Assembly (NCBI RefSeq): GCF_030711595.1
Contig: NZ_JAUJUJ010000005.1
Coordinates: 1 to 64,000 of the forward strand
Reading direction: 5' to 3'
From: Stenotrophomonas sp. YIM B06876
Lineage (GTDB): Bacteria; Pseudomonadota; Gammaproteobacteria; Xanthomonadales; Xanthomonadaceae
Length of the DNA stretch: 64,000 nt
Part shown: piece by piece, positions 7,470 through 15,246 of the stretch
Layout: every line of letters starts with the position of its first letter
Position numbering within the stretch: position 1 is the first letter of the stretch
The notes under the pieces: model-generated
Databases searched by the model: none
What the model was told of the DNA's origin: nothing
The model's input: only the letters and a program-made list of their open reading frames with translations
Position numbers and translations under genes: made by a program

Positions 7470-7727
7470 TCAGCCCTTGGCGGCGGCGGGCTTCGCGGTG
7501 ACCGGCGTGGCGGCGCGGCGGGTGTTGCCGCGGGAGCGCGCTGCGGTGACATTCACCCGCAGCGGCGTGATGCCCAGCACTTCGATATGGCCGCCCTGCT
7601 TGCGGAAGGCTGCGACGTCGGAAGCGATGCTCTCGCTGGTGATGTGCGGGCCGGCATTTTTGCCCTGCGCCGTGCGCTTGAGCTGCGGGGAGGAGGTGCT
7701 GCGGGTTTTTGTGGCCTTGCGTGGCAT
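7470..7727 (-). CDS. Small protein of unknown family with FRKxGGxIEVLG motif (paralogue of 36365-36562)
   Basis: Eighty-five residues from ATG 7727 (MPRKATKTRSTSSPQLKRTA), with AGAAGGA eight bases upstream. The middle reads ITSESIASDVAAFRKQGGHI followed by EVLGIT. The ends are basic, low-complexity and probably disordered. The core matches the protein at 36365 (LSHESLAADLAAFRKAGGKI, then EVLGNT), so the two are paralogues. A similar FxxxGGxI pattern occurs at the end of SutA, an RNA-polymerase-binding protein of Pseudomonas, but that resemblance is short and only suggestive. Its function is unknown. Confidence 0.75.
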   Translation of the reverse strand: MPRKATKTRSTSSPQLKRTAQGKNAGPHITSESIASDVAAFRKQGGHIEVLGITPLRVNVTAARSRGNTRRAATPVTAKPAAAKG

Positions 7728-8018
7728 GGGATTTCCTTCTGTCGATTCGCCGTTGGCCAGCAGTCTGCTGGCCGGCGGAGCGGCAACGGTGCCGGGGCGG
7801 CGGGGTTGCCAGGATCGGAACTTCCCATCGGAGGCGCGACATATGCGCCGATACGCCGCGACAATGCAGTGGCGTGAAGGAGTGACAGGAAGTGCGCGCA
7901 TGGTGCCAGCTCCCCCCTGAACATGATGTTATTTGTGCTTGACTCCGCGCCGTAGATGGTGTTTCGACGGCTCGCGTCGGTCCGCTCATGGCGCCGGGGC
8001 GGCGGTATCCGGTGAGGC

Positions 8019-8405
8019 TCAGCGCAGTGCCAGCCACAGCCCGGTACCGGCCATCGCCAGCAGGTTGGCGAACGTGAGCATCGCGCCCAGCACGCGTCCG
8101 GGCGAGCTGCCGCTGTTATGGCTCAGCCCATAGGCATGCAACAGACGCGCGCACATCAGCACGCCACCGAAGCTCCACAGCCACGTTGCCGGCAGCCCGC
8201 ACAATTCCAGCAGCGCCAGCAGCAATGCCATCGGCCCGTATTCGATGAAGTTGCCCTGCACGCGGATGCGTCGCTCGGATCGGGTCGGCGCCGGTGCCCA
8301 GCCCCGCCCGATCCGCTGGCGCCGCCGCTGCCGCACGATGGGGATCACCGGCACCAGCAATAGCAGCACGCGCAGCGCGCTGAGGATCAGCGTGATTCCG
8401 GGCAT
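8019..8405 (-). CDS. MAPEG family membrane protein
   Basis: A 128-residue protein with about four membrane segments, starting MPGITLILSALRVLLLLVPV. It shows the MAPEG pattern: RRIRVQGNFIEYGPMALLLA (the E/N-rich conserved cytosolic signature) and then LHAYGLSHNSGSSPGRVLGA. Members include glutathione transferases and leukotriene-type enzymes; bacterial ones are mostly uncharacterised and may act on glutathione or lipid peroxides at the inner membrane. Start 8405 is chosen because the upstream in-frame extension is Arg/Thr-rich noise. It is on the same strand as the DUF2945/DUF488 pair, 127 bp downstream of it. Confidence 0.88.
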   Translation of the reverse strand: MPGITLILSALRVLLLLVPVIPIVRQRRRQRIGRGWAPAPTRSERRIRVQGNFIEYGPMALLLALLELCGLPATWLWSFGGVLMCARLLHAYGLSHNSGSSPGRVLGAMLTFANLLAMAGTGLWLALR

Positions 8406-8532
8406 GAGGGTTCCGGCAGGAGTCGCCGCCAACGGTGCGTGGCCAAAGATCCTTGGGCCTTTGTGTGCCAATAGTGGCATGCGGGCGCAGCCGCCGATCC
8501 GGGCCGCTCGCGCCCATTTCCGGCGCTGCCCA

Positions 8533-8745
8533 TCAGGAGGGCAGATGACGCAGCGCGCTGCCCTTGTGCATGGCGATATGGTCGGTGGTGTCGCTCTTGA
8601 TCTCGTACTGCGGATCGTCTTCGCTGCAATGGCGGATATGGCCTTTGTAGGTCGTATCGCGGGTATGCACTTGGCGGATGTGGCCACTGACCTGTCCGGC
8701 TTCGGAGTTCCAGCAGACGTGGTCGCCTACCTTGAAGGTGGTCAT
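8533..8745 (-). CDS. DUF2945 (TUDOR-like, hypervirulence-associated) protein
   Basis: A 70-residue protein starting MTTFKVGDHVCWNSEAGQVS and containing GHIRQVHTRDTTYKGHIRHC and PQYEIKSDTTDHIAMHKGSAL. This is the DUF2945 family, later named HVA1 family TUDOR domain. The domain forms a small beta barrel; no bacterial ligand is established. Its ATG overlaps the stop of the DUF488 gene by four bases (8742-8745), so the two are translationally coupled. The recurring pairing of these families suggests a shared stress role, which is inference. Confidence 0.9.
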   Translation of the reverse strand: MTTFKVGDHVCWNSEAGQVSGHIRQVHTRDTTYKGHIRHCSEDDPQYEIKSDTTDHIAMHKGSALRHLPS

Positions 8746-9329
8746 GGATTTTCCTTGCGCTCAGGGTGGGGGGCGTGCGGCTGTCCGCCGGCCGTTGGCG
8801 GATAGATCACCGCGGTGCCGCGCACAATCGCCCCCGGGGTCAACGTGGCGGCGCTGATATGGCCTCGGCCGAGGATGTGGAGCACCTGCACCCCGCGTGC
8901 CAGCAGGTGGTCGGCGATGATGCGGCGGTGACAGCGCCACCACACCGCTTCGGAGCACATCAATGTGCAGCGCTGGCTTGATGCGCGGTCAAGCAGCTCC
9001 TGCAGGCCCTTGTCGAAGGCGCTGCTGCGCGCATAGGCCGCATAGCGGGCGAAGCTGGCGTTTTGCCAGAAACCCTCGGGGGCCGCGCCCTCCAGTTCGC
9101 GACGGGTGCGGCGTCCACACAGCGCTTCCAGGTGCCAATAGTCGATGTTGCGCGTCGCCAACGCGTGGGCCAGGGCATCGGCGTTGTAGTGCGGGAAACG
9201 GCGGGAGCCGGGCAGCCGGCGTACGTCCACCACGCAGCCGATGGCGGATTCCGACAGCAGCGCCAGGAATTCGTCCAGTGGCCGGGTGGAATGACCGACG
9301 GTGAAAACGGGATTGGAGATGCACGCCAT
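8742..9329 (-). CDS. DUF488 family protein
   Basis: A 195-residue protein with the DUF488 hallmarks: VFTVGHSTRPLDEFLALL near the N-terminus, CVVDVRRLPGSRRFPHYNAD, GRRT, SFARYAAYARS, LMCSEAVWWRCHRRIIADHL (conserved Cys, Cys and His) and the HI tail motif. Several members are annotated as DNA-repair or nucleic-acid-processing proteins, but no reaction is proven. It is the first gene of a two-gene unit and overlaps the DUF2945 gene by four bases. The MAPEG gene downstream may be co-transcribed. Confidence 0.92.
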   Translation of the reverse strand: MACISNPVFTVGHSTRPLDEFLALLSESAIGCVVDVRRLPGSRRFPHYNADALAHALATRNIDYWHLEALCGRRTRRELEGAAPEGFWQNASFARYAAYARSSAFDKGLQELLDRASSQRCTLMCSEAVWWRCHRRIIADHLLARGVQVLHILGRGHISAATLTPGAIVRGTAVIYPPTAGGQPHAPHPERKENP

Positions 9330-9541
9330 GGCACAACGCTAGAGGCGTGGCCGGGATTGATCCGTGAACACGCACCGCCACCGGCTGGAGGTGGGGCTCC
9401 TTCGCGCCACCTCGGTTGGCGACACCTCGTGCACATCGGGCCGACTACGGTTCGGCGGTACGCCTTGCACGCGTCCGGTCGTCCGCCTCGTCGGGCACGC
9501 CGGCGACCCCGTTCCCGAGATGGATACAGAGAACCCCGGCC

Positions 9542-9985
9542 ATGAATACCGGTGACGCACCTCGCCGCTCTATTGCTGCCAATGCCATTTATGGCCTGCT
9601 CAATCCGCTCCCGTTCGGCTTCTTCGTGGCCGCGCTGGTTTTCGACATCCTTTACGCCCGCAGCGCGGTGGTGATGTGGGGCAAAAGTGCCGCATGGCTG
9701 ATTGTCTTCGGCCTGCTGTGTGCGGTGATTCCGCGCCTGATCAACCTGGTGCAGGTGTGGGTGACCCTGCGCCACGGTGCGATGCGCGGCGACCGCTTCG
9801 ACTTCTGGTGCAATCTGCTGGCCATTGTCGCGGCGACCTTCAATGCGTTCGTGCACAGCCGCGATGCCTATGCGGTGATACCCGCCGCGCTCTGGTTGTC
9901 GGCGGTGACGGTGGTGTTGTTGGCCATGGGCCGCGTCGCCATTGCGATACAGCACGACATCGCGGGAGTGCCGGCGCATGAGTGA
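9542..9985 (+). CDS. DUF2231 integral membrane protein
   Basis: A 147-residue protein with four predicted membrane helices: NPLPFGFFVAALVFDILYAR, SAAWLIVFGLLCAVIPRLIN, FWCNLLAIVAATFNAFV and IPAALWLSAVTVVLLAMGRV. The NPLPFGFFVAALVFD start matches DUF2231, a family often encoded next to PQQ-type sugar dehydrogenases or cytochromes and probably involved in passing electrons or assembling them. The ATG at 9542 is chosen because the longer frame is Arg-rich noise. Its last eight bases overlap the next gene, so the two are coupled. Confidence 0.88.
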   Translation: MNTGDAPRRSIAANAIYGLLNPLPFGFFVAALVFDILYARSAVVMWGKSAAWLIVFGLLCAVIPRLINLVQVWVTLRHGAMRGDRFDFWCNLLAIVAATFNAFVHSRDAYAVIPAALWLSAVTVVLLAMGRVAIAIQHDIAGVPAHE

Positions 9986-11297
9986 GGTCTTCAGAAGCGG
10001 GGCGCTGGCCTTGGCCTGTGCGGTAATGGTGGCCGGCTGCAGTGGCAGGGCCACGCTTGAGCCGAACCAGCAGTCCGGCGGCGATCCGCCGCTGCCCACG
10101 GCCCGCAACTTCCTGGTCCCGCCGATGCAGGTGCCCGAAGGCGTGGGCTGGAAACAGGGACAGACGCCGCAGGTGGCGCCGGGATTGCAGATCGAGAAGA
10201 TCGCCGATGGACTGATGCATCCACGCCAGCTCTACCTGTTGCCCAACGGCGATGTGCTGGTGGCCGAAGCCAACAGTCCCGGTACCGAACCGGTCACCAC
10301 GCCCAAACAGCTGATTGCCGGCAAGGTCAAGACGGCTTCGGGCAAGGGCGCCAGGGGCGGCAACCGGATCACCCTGCTGCGCCGCAATGGCAGCGCGCCG
10401 GGGATGTGGGAAAAACACGTCTTCATCGAGAACCTGAATTCGCCCTTCGGCATACAGCTGCTCGGCGATTGGCTGTATGTCGCCAACACCGACGCCATCG
10501 TCCGCTTTCCCTACGTCAGCGGCGTCACCCGGATCACCGCGCCGGGCGTGGAGTTCGCCGATCTGCCCGGCACCCTCAACCACCATTGGACCAAGGCGCT
10601 GCTGGCCAGTCCGGATGGCGGAAAGCTGTATGTGGGCGTCGGCTCCAACAGCAACATCACCGAGAACGGTCTGGACGTGGAGTACCGCCGCGCCAACGTG
10701 CTGGAGGTGGATGTGGCCAGTGGTGGCAGCCGCATCTATGCCTCGGGCCTGCGCAATCCGACCGGCCTGCAATGGGAGCCGCAGAGCGGCAGGTTGTGGA
10801 CCATCGTCAACGAACGCGATGAGATCGGCCCCGACCTGGTGCCGGATTACCTGACCTCGGTGCAGGAAGGCGGCTTCTACGGCTGGCCTTACAGCTATTT
10901 CGGGCAGCATCTGGACCGCCGCGTCATGCCGCAACGCCCGGACCTGGTGAAGAAGGCGATCAAGCCGGATTACGCGCTGGGCTCGCACGTGGCGCCGCTG
11001 GGGCTGTTGATCTGCGACAGCAGCGCGCTGCCGGGGAAATATCGCAGCGGGGCGTTCATCAGCGAACACGGCAGCTGGGACCGCTCGCCGCTCAGCGGCT
11101 ACCGGGTGACCCACGTCGCCTTCGAGCAGGGCAAACCGGTGGGCGTGCCCGAACCGATCGTCACCGGGTTCCATTCCAGGGATGAAAAACAGCTGTACGG
11201 AGCGCCGGTGGGACTGGTGCTGGACCGGGAAGGCGCGCTGCTGATCGCCGACGATGTCGGCGATGCGGTCTGGCGGGTTTCCGCGGCCACGCATTGA
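9978..11297 (+). CDS. Sorbosone-dehydrogenase-type PQQ-dependent sugar dehydrogenase lipoprotein
   Basis: A 439-residue lipoprotein: the signal ends in MVAGC (lipobox, Cys at about 21) and the remainder is a six-bladed beta-propeller of the soluble glucose/L-sorbosone dehydrogenase family. Visible marks are QIEKIADGLMHPRQLYLLPN, GDVLVAEAN, GKLYVGVGSNSNITENG, IYASGLRNPTGLQW, WTIVNERDEIGPDLVPDYL, YGWPYSYFGQ and FISEHGSWDRSP. It probably oxidises a sugar or aldehyde in the periplasm using PQQ and passes electrons to the respiratory chain. It overlaps the DUF2231 membrane gene, its likely partner. The substrate is unknown. Confidence 0.92.
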   Translation: MSEVFRSGALALACAVMVAGCSGRATLEPNQQSGGDPPLPTARNFLVPPMQVPEGVGWKQGQTPQVAPGLQIEKIADGLMHPRQLYLLPNGDVLVAEANSPGTEPVTTPKQLIAGKVKTASGKGARGGNRITLLRRNGSAPGMWEKHVFIENLNSPFGIQLLGDWLYVANTDAIVRFPYVSGVTRITAPGVEFADLPGTLNHHWTKALLASPDGGKLYVGVGSNSNITENGLDVEYRRANVLEVDVASGGSRIYASGLRNPTGLQWEPQSGRLWTIVNERDEIGPDLVPDYLTSVQEGGFYGWPYSYFGQHLDRRVMPQRPDLVKKAIKPDYALGSHVAPLGLLICDSSALPGKYRSGAFISEHGSWDRSPLSGYRVTHVAFEQGKPVGVPEPIVTGFHSRDEKQLYGAPVGLVLDREGALLIADDVGDAVWRVSAATH

Positions 11298-11419
11298 ACC
11301 GGAGCTGCGGCGCCGCAACGAGCGGGCCACAGCGCGGGTCGTGGGGGTGGGGGAAAACCGGGCGTGAGGCGGCGACATTCCCGCTATGGGAGGGTCGCGG
11401 GCATGTGTGCCCGGCGCGC

Positions 11420-12454
11420 TCAGGCGTGGGCGATGCGCACCACCAGCTTGCCGAAGTTGCGCCCTTCCAGCAGGCCGATAAAGGCCTGTGGCGCATTCTC
11501 CAGCCCGTCGACGATATCTTCGCGGAACTTGATCCGGCCCTGCTTGACCCAGTTGCCCATGGCCTTGAGAAACTCGCCGTAGCGGTCGCCATAGTCATCG
11601 AAGATGATGAAACCCTGCATCTTGATGCGCTTGGTCAACAGCGTGCGGGTCAGCAGACCCAGGCGGTCGGGCCCGGGCGGCAGCGCGGTGTCGTTGTAGT
11701 GCGCGATCAGCCCGCACAACGGGATACGCGCCTTTGCGTTCAACAGCGGCAGGACCGCATCGAATACCGCGCCGCCGACATTCTCGAAATAGACATCGAT
11801 GCCGTTGGCGCAGGCCGCTTGCAGCTGCTGCGGCAGATCGGCCGCGCGATGATCGATGCAGGCATCAAGGCCGAGTTCGTCGACCACGTAGCGGCACTTC
11901 TCCGCACCCCCGGCAATGCCCACCACGCGGCAGCCTTTGAGCTTGGCGATCTGCCCGACCACCGCGCCGACCGCGCCACTGGCGGCGGCCACCACCACGG
12001 TTTCGCCGGCCTTGGGCTGGGCGATATCGAGCAGGCCCATGAACGCGGTGAAGCCCGGCATGCCCAGCACGCCCAGGGCGAGCGACGGATGCGTCATCTG
12101 CGGGTCGAGCCGGTGCAGGCCGCTGCCGTCGGACAGTACGTAGTCCTGCCAGCCGCCATAGGCCAGCACCAGATCGCCGGGCTGGTAGTCGGGATGATGC
12201 GAAGCCTGCACGCGCGCCACGGTGCCGCCGCCCATCACCTCGCCGATGCCCACCGGATCGGCATAGGAAGCCGCATCGCTCATGCGCCCGCGCATGTAGG
12301 GGTCCAGTGACAGATACAGGTTGCGCAACAGCACCTGTCCCGCCGCCGGGATCGGCGCCGGCGTTTCCACCTGTTTGAAATTGGCCGTGGTGGGGGCGCC
12401 GACCGGGCGCGAGGCCAGCGTGATCTGGCGATTGACGGCGTGTGGAATGGACAT
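11420..12454 (-). CDS. NADP-dependent oxidoreductase, CurA/YncB-type MDR family
   Basis: A 344-residue medium-chain reductase. It opens with MSIPHAVNRQITLASRPVGA and has NLYLSLDPYMRGRMSD, the nucleotide site AAASGAVGAVVGQIAKLKGC, VVGIAGGAEKCRYVVDELG, VDVYFENVGG-like YFENVGGAVFDAVLPLL and GFIIFDDYGDRYGEFL. These are the marks of the leukotriene B4 12-hydroxydehydrogenase/CurA branch, which reduces alpha,beta-unsaturated ketones with NADPH. It probably detoxifies reactive enones in the cytosol. GAGG lies upstream of the ATG at 12454. It is monocistronic. Confidence 0.93.
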   Translation of the reverse strand: MSIPHAVNRQITLASRPVGAPTTANFKQVETPAPIPAAGQVLLRNLYLSLDPYMRGRMSDAASYADPVGIGEVMGGGTVARVQASHHPDYQPGDLVLAYGGWQDYVLSDGSGLHRLDPQMTHPSLALGVLGMPGFTAFMGLLDIAQPKAGETVVVAAASGAVGAVVGQIAKLKGCRVVGIAGGAEKCRYVVDELGLDACIDHRAADLPQQLQAACANGIDVYFENVGGAVFDAVLPLLNAKARIPLCGLIAHYNDTALPPGPDRLGLLTRTLLTKRIKMQGFIIFDDYGDRYGEFLKAMGNWVKQGRIKFREDIVDGLENAPQAFIGLLEGRNFGKLVVRIAHA

Positions 12455-12941
12455 GGTGCTTGCCTCGTTGGGTAGGTGTCAGGGGCGGTGGGCAGATTCC
12501 CGGGACGCAACGGGTGGCCGCGAACCTGCCGGCAACGGTCGCAATGATCACCGCCTTCGGCTGCATTGCAGCCGGTGGCTGAAGCCAAGGGTTGCCGGTG
12601 CCAGTGCGCGACACTTTTGCCGCTTACCGCAACGAACGGCTGCGGTGATCTGTACTGGTCTGATCCTTTGACGTTTCGCGTTGGCCGCCCGGGGACCCGT
12701 CTCGAATACTTCGAAGAGTGTGAACGCCGTGCGTACTGGGGCGCTGCCACCAGTGTGAGAGCGCTGCCCCGTGGCACAAATTAACCTATTCATTTTCGTT
12801 GCCGCGGGTAGCACGGGGCGCGGCACTTGTCGCCCTGTACAGGCCGGGGGACACTCGGCGCGCGAGGGGTGCCGGCCCCGCGTAGACGCATGGGGGGGAG
12901 CGGGCACCAGCCTCCGGCTCGACAGGATTGAGGGAACTATC
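12455..12941. other. Divergent intergenic region, no convincing gene
   Basis: About 490 bases between the CurA-type gene and the coupled secreted pair. It must contain both promoters. A perfect 5-bp inverted repeat TCGAA-N3-TTCGA lies near 12700-12715 and could be an operator. The short plus-strand frame through 12566-12784 has unusual composition and no ribosome-binding site, so I do not call it. Confidence 0.45.
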
Positions 12942-13373
12942 ATGATGAGGTTTTCCGCTTTCGTCGTACTGTCCGGCATGGCGTTTTGCGCCCATGCATC
13001 GGGACAGGCTGCAGATCCGCCCAGCGCGTCGCCGCCGGTCGTGGGGAGCGAGTCGGGGGTGTCGGTCGGTATCGATGCCAAGACCGGTCGGCTGCGGCCA
13101 TTGACCGATGCTGAAATCCTGCAGTTGTCGCAGGCGGCAGACCGGGCAATGCCGGCCGCCCGCCCGGGCGCAACCGATCTTTTCAGCAGAATGCCGCGCA
13201 CCGCGACCGATGCGCGCGCCACGATGCACATGGATCGCAAGGGCATGCTGACGATGCAGTTGCCGCTGTCGGCGATGTCGTCGATGACCGCCACCCAGGG
13301 GGCGGACGGCAGTCTGCGTATCAGTGAGGACGAAGGAGTGAGCGTCCCCGCTGCACAGGAGGTGCTGAAATGA
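12942..13373 (+). CDS. Small secreted protein, post-PEP-CTERM-1-like, coupled to the metalloprotease
   Basis: A 143-residue protein with a Sec signal peptide (MMRFSAFVVLSGMAFCAHA) cut near residue 19-23. The mature part has VSVGIDAKTGRLRPLTDAEI and later SMTATQGADGSLRISEDEGV. The D(P/A)(K/E)TG(R/E)LRP motif followed by a Gly-rich tail resembles the post-PEP-CTERM-1 proteins annotated in Lysobacteraceae, of unknown function. Its stop overlaps the start of the protease gene as ATGA (13370-13373), so both are made together. A propeptide-like, inhibitor or chaperone role for the protease is inference. GGGAAC is the only ribosome-binding hint. Confidence 0.75.
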   Translation: MMRFSAFVVLSGMAFCAHASGQAADPPSASPPVVGSESGVSVGIDAKTGRLRPLTDAEILQLSQAADRAMPAARPGATDLFSRMPRTATDARATMHMDRKGMLTMQLPLSAMSSMTATQGADGSLRISEDEGVSVPAAQEVLK

Positions 13374-15031
13374 AAAGGCAGATGATGGCGGCCCTGGTGG
13401 CCGCCGCTCTTTTTGGGGGTTCCGGTGCCCAGGCCGGCGTGATTACCCCGGTCAATCTCGATCCGGCCGGGCAGGGCCTCAATGACACCACCCCGCGCGC
13501 TGCCGAAGGCGGCAATCCGGGCAGTACGGTGGGTGAGCAGCGCCGGATCGTGTACCAGTTCGCGGCGGACCTGTGGGGCTCGTTGCTGCAGAACACGCCT
13601 GAAATCCGCGTCGGTGCAAGTTTCCAGCCACTGGCGTGCACCGATACCGGCGGTACGCTGGGATCGGCAGGTGCGTACTGGATCGCCGCGGATTTCCCCG
13701 GCGCACCGCTCCCCGGCGCGGTCTATCACGGTGCATTGGCGAAGGCGATTTCCGGCCAGGAGCTGGAGTCCTACCCGGTGGATATCACCAGCCGGTTCAA
13801 CGCCAACCTGGGCTCGCCGGGCTGTCTGACCAGTTCCGGCTGGTACTACGGGCTGGATGGCAATACCCCGGCAGGCAAGATCAGTTTCCTCGATGTGGTG
13901 ATGCATGAAATCGCCCATGGCCTGGGGTTCTCCGGCTTCGTCGGCTACAGCAGCGGGGTACTGGGCGAGCGCGCCGGTGCAGTGGGCTATTCCGATCCCT
14001 ACACCCACAACGCGTTCGACAACATCCGCAACCTGCGCTTCACCGCGGCCGGCATGACCAACAGTGACCGCGCCGCGGCCATCCGCACCCGCGGCCGGCC
14101 CGGCTGGGACGGTGCCAACGTCAAGGCGCAGGTGCCGATGTGGCTGGAAGGGGCGACGGTGCTGCAGGTCAGTGGCGGCACCTTGAACCTGGTGTCGCAG
14201 TTCTACGGTGTCGCTTCGTTCGGGCCGCCGGCAACGGCGAGCAATTTCAATGCACCGGTGAAGCTGGTCAACGACGGTGTCGGCGATCCCACCGACGCCT
14301 GTGAACCGCTGGCGGCCGGCAGCCTGACCGGCAAGATCGCAATCATCAGTCGAGGTAGCTGCAGTTTCGAGCCGAAAACGGTCAACGCGCAGAATGCCGG
14401 GGCAGTGGGAGTGATCATTGCCAATGTCGCCACCTCGGCCGATCCGGGAACGGCGCCGGGCATGGCCGATGACGCGACGGTGGTGGCGACCATTCCGGCA
14501 CTCAGCGTGAACCTGAGCGATGGCAACGCGATCAAGGCGGCGGCACAGGGCGCCAGCGTGGTGACCGCGTCGCTGGGCAAGGTGGCCGGGCAGTACGCCG
14601 GTGCCGATCCTGCGGGTCGGGCATTGCTGTACGCCCCCGCGGTGGTGGCCAGTGGCTCATCGTTCTCGCATTTCGAGACGGTGCTGACACCCAATGCATT
14701 GATGGAGCCTTCAATCAACGACTCGCTGTCATCCAGCTATCTGGTTGATCTGACGCTGGCCCTGTTCGCCGATGAAGGCTGGCGGCTCAACACCGGCACC
14801 GCCAAGGTCAATGGCTGTGACACCGGGGTAAAACTGTTCATGAACCCCGGGGTGATTGCCGGTGCCAATCTGGTGGCCAACGAGCGCGTATGCCGGGTGG
14901 AGGCGGCGGGCAACCGCATCCACTATCTGGGCTGCATGGACGGGCTGGCGCGGGATCTGCAGGCGCTGGGCATGATCGGCACGGCTGACAAGGCCAAGGT
15001 CCGTCTCTGTGCCACCAAGGCCGCCTTGTAA
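13370..15031 (+). CDS. Secreted leishmanolysin-like (M8-type) metalloprotease with inserted PA domain
   Basis: A 553-residue protein with a signal peptide ending near AQA (22). The zinc motif is HEIAHGLGF at 179-187. A PA domain follows at about 283-402 (GKIAIISRGSCSFEPKTVNA and GAVGVIIAN). The catalytic domain then resumes with SSFSHFETVLTPNALMEPS: His434 and Met445. That 11-residue spacing between third zinc ligand and Met-turn is the one I recall for leishmanolysin. DLTLALFADEGW follows, then a Cys-containing C-terminus. The PA domain is therefore inserted between the zinc helix and the Met-turn. It is coupled by ATGA overlap to the small secreted protein upstream and is followed by a strong terminator. 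Confidence 0.85.
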   Translation: MKRQMMAALVAAALFGGSGAQAGVITPVNLDPAGQGLNDTTPRAAEGGNPGSTVGEQRRIVYQFAADLWGSLLQNTPEIRVGASFQPLACTDTGGTLGSAGAYWIAADFPGAPLPGAVYHGALAKAISGQELESYPVDITSRFNANLGSPGCLTSSGWYYGLDGNTPAGKISFLDVVMHEIAHGLGFSGFVGYSSGVLGERAGAVGYSDPYTHNAFDNIRNLRFTAAGMTNSDRAAAIRTRGRPGWDGANVKAQVPMWLEGATVLQVSGGTLNLVSQFYGVASFGPPATASNFNAPVKLVNDGVGDPTDACEPLAAGSLTGKIAIISRGSCSFEPKTVNAQNAGAVGVIIANVATSADPGTAPGMADDATVVATIPALSVNLSDGNAIKAAAQGASVVTASLGKVAGQYAGADPAGRALLYAPAVVASGSSFSHFETVLTPNALMEPSINDSLSSSYLVDLTLALFADEGWRLNTGTAKVNGCDTGVKLFMNPGVIAGANLVANERVCRVEAAGNRIHYLGCMDGLARDLQALGMIGTADKAKVRLCATKAAL

Positions 15032-15052
15032 CCGGGGGCAGGTGCAGTGAGG

Positions 15053-15085
15053 AAGGGCAGGCACGGGAATGCCTGCCCTTTTTTT
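15053..15085 (+). terminator. Rho-independent terminator of the secreted protease unit
   Basis: AAGGGCAGGCA (15053-15063), a 6-nt loop and TGCCTGCCCTT (15070-15080) are followed by TTTTT. This perfect 11-bp stem with a U tract lies 22 bases after the protease stop. Confidence 0.95.
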
Positions 15086-15246
15086 GTGCAGGTTGATGTG
15101 GGGTGGGCGGTGGGGAGTGCGGCTGCCCCCTGCGGTCACGGTGGAGACGCCACGGGCCTGGCGACCGGTGGTGATGCGCGGCACGGCGCCCAGGTGCCGG
15201 TGCTAAAGTTCGCAGCCTCGAATTTCCGTCTATGAGAGGCAGCTTT

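Noticed and set aside
7000-8037. 345-codon minus-strand frame across the 7.0-8.0 kb spacer
   Set aside because: Arg/His/Pro-rich, crosses the small FRKxGG gene in another frame, and has no conserved part.
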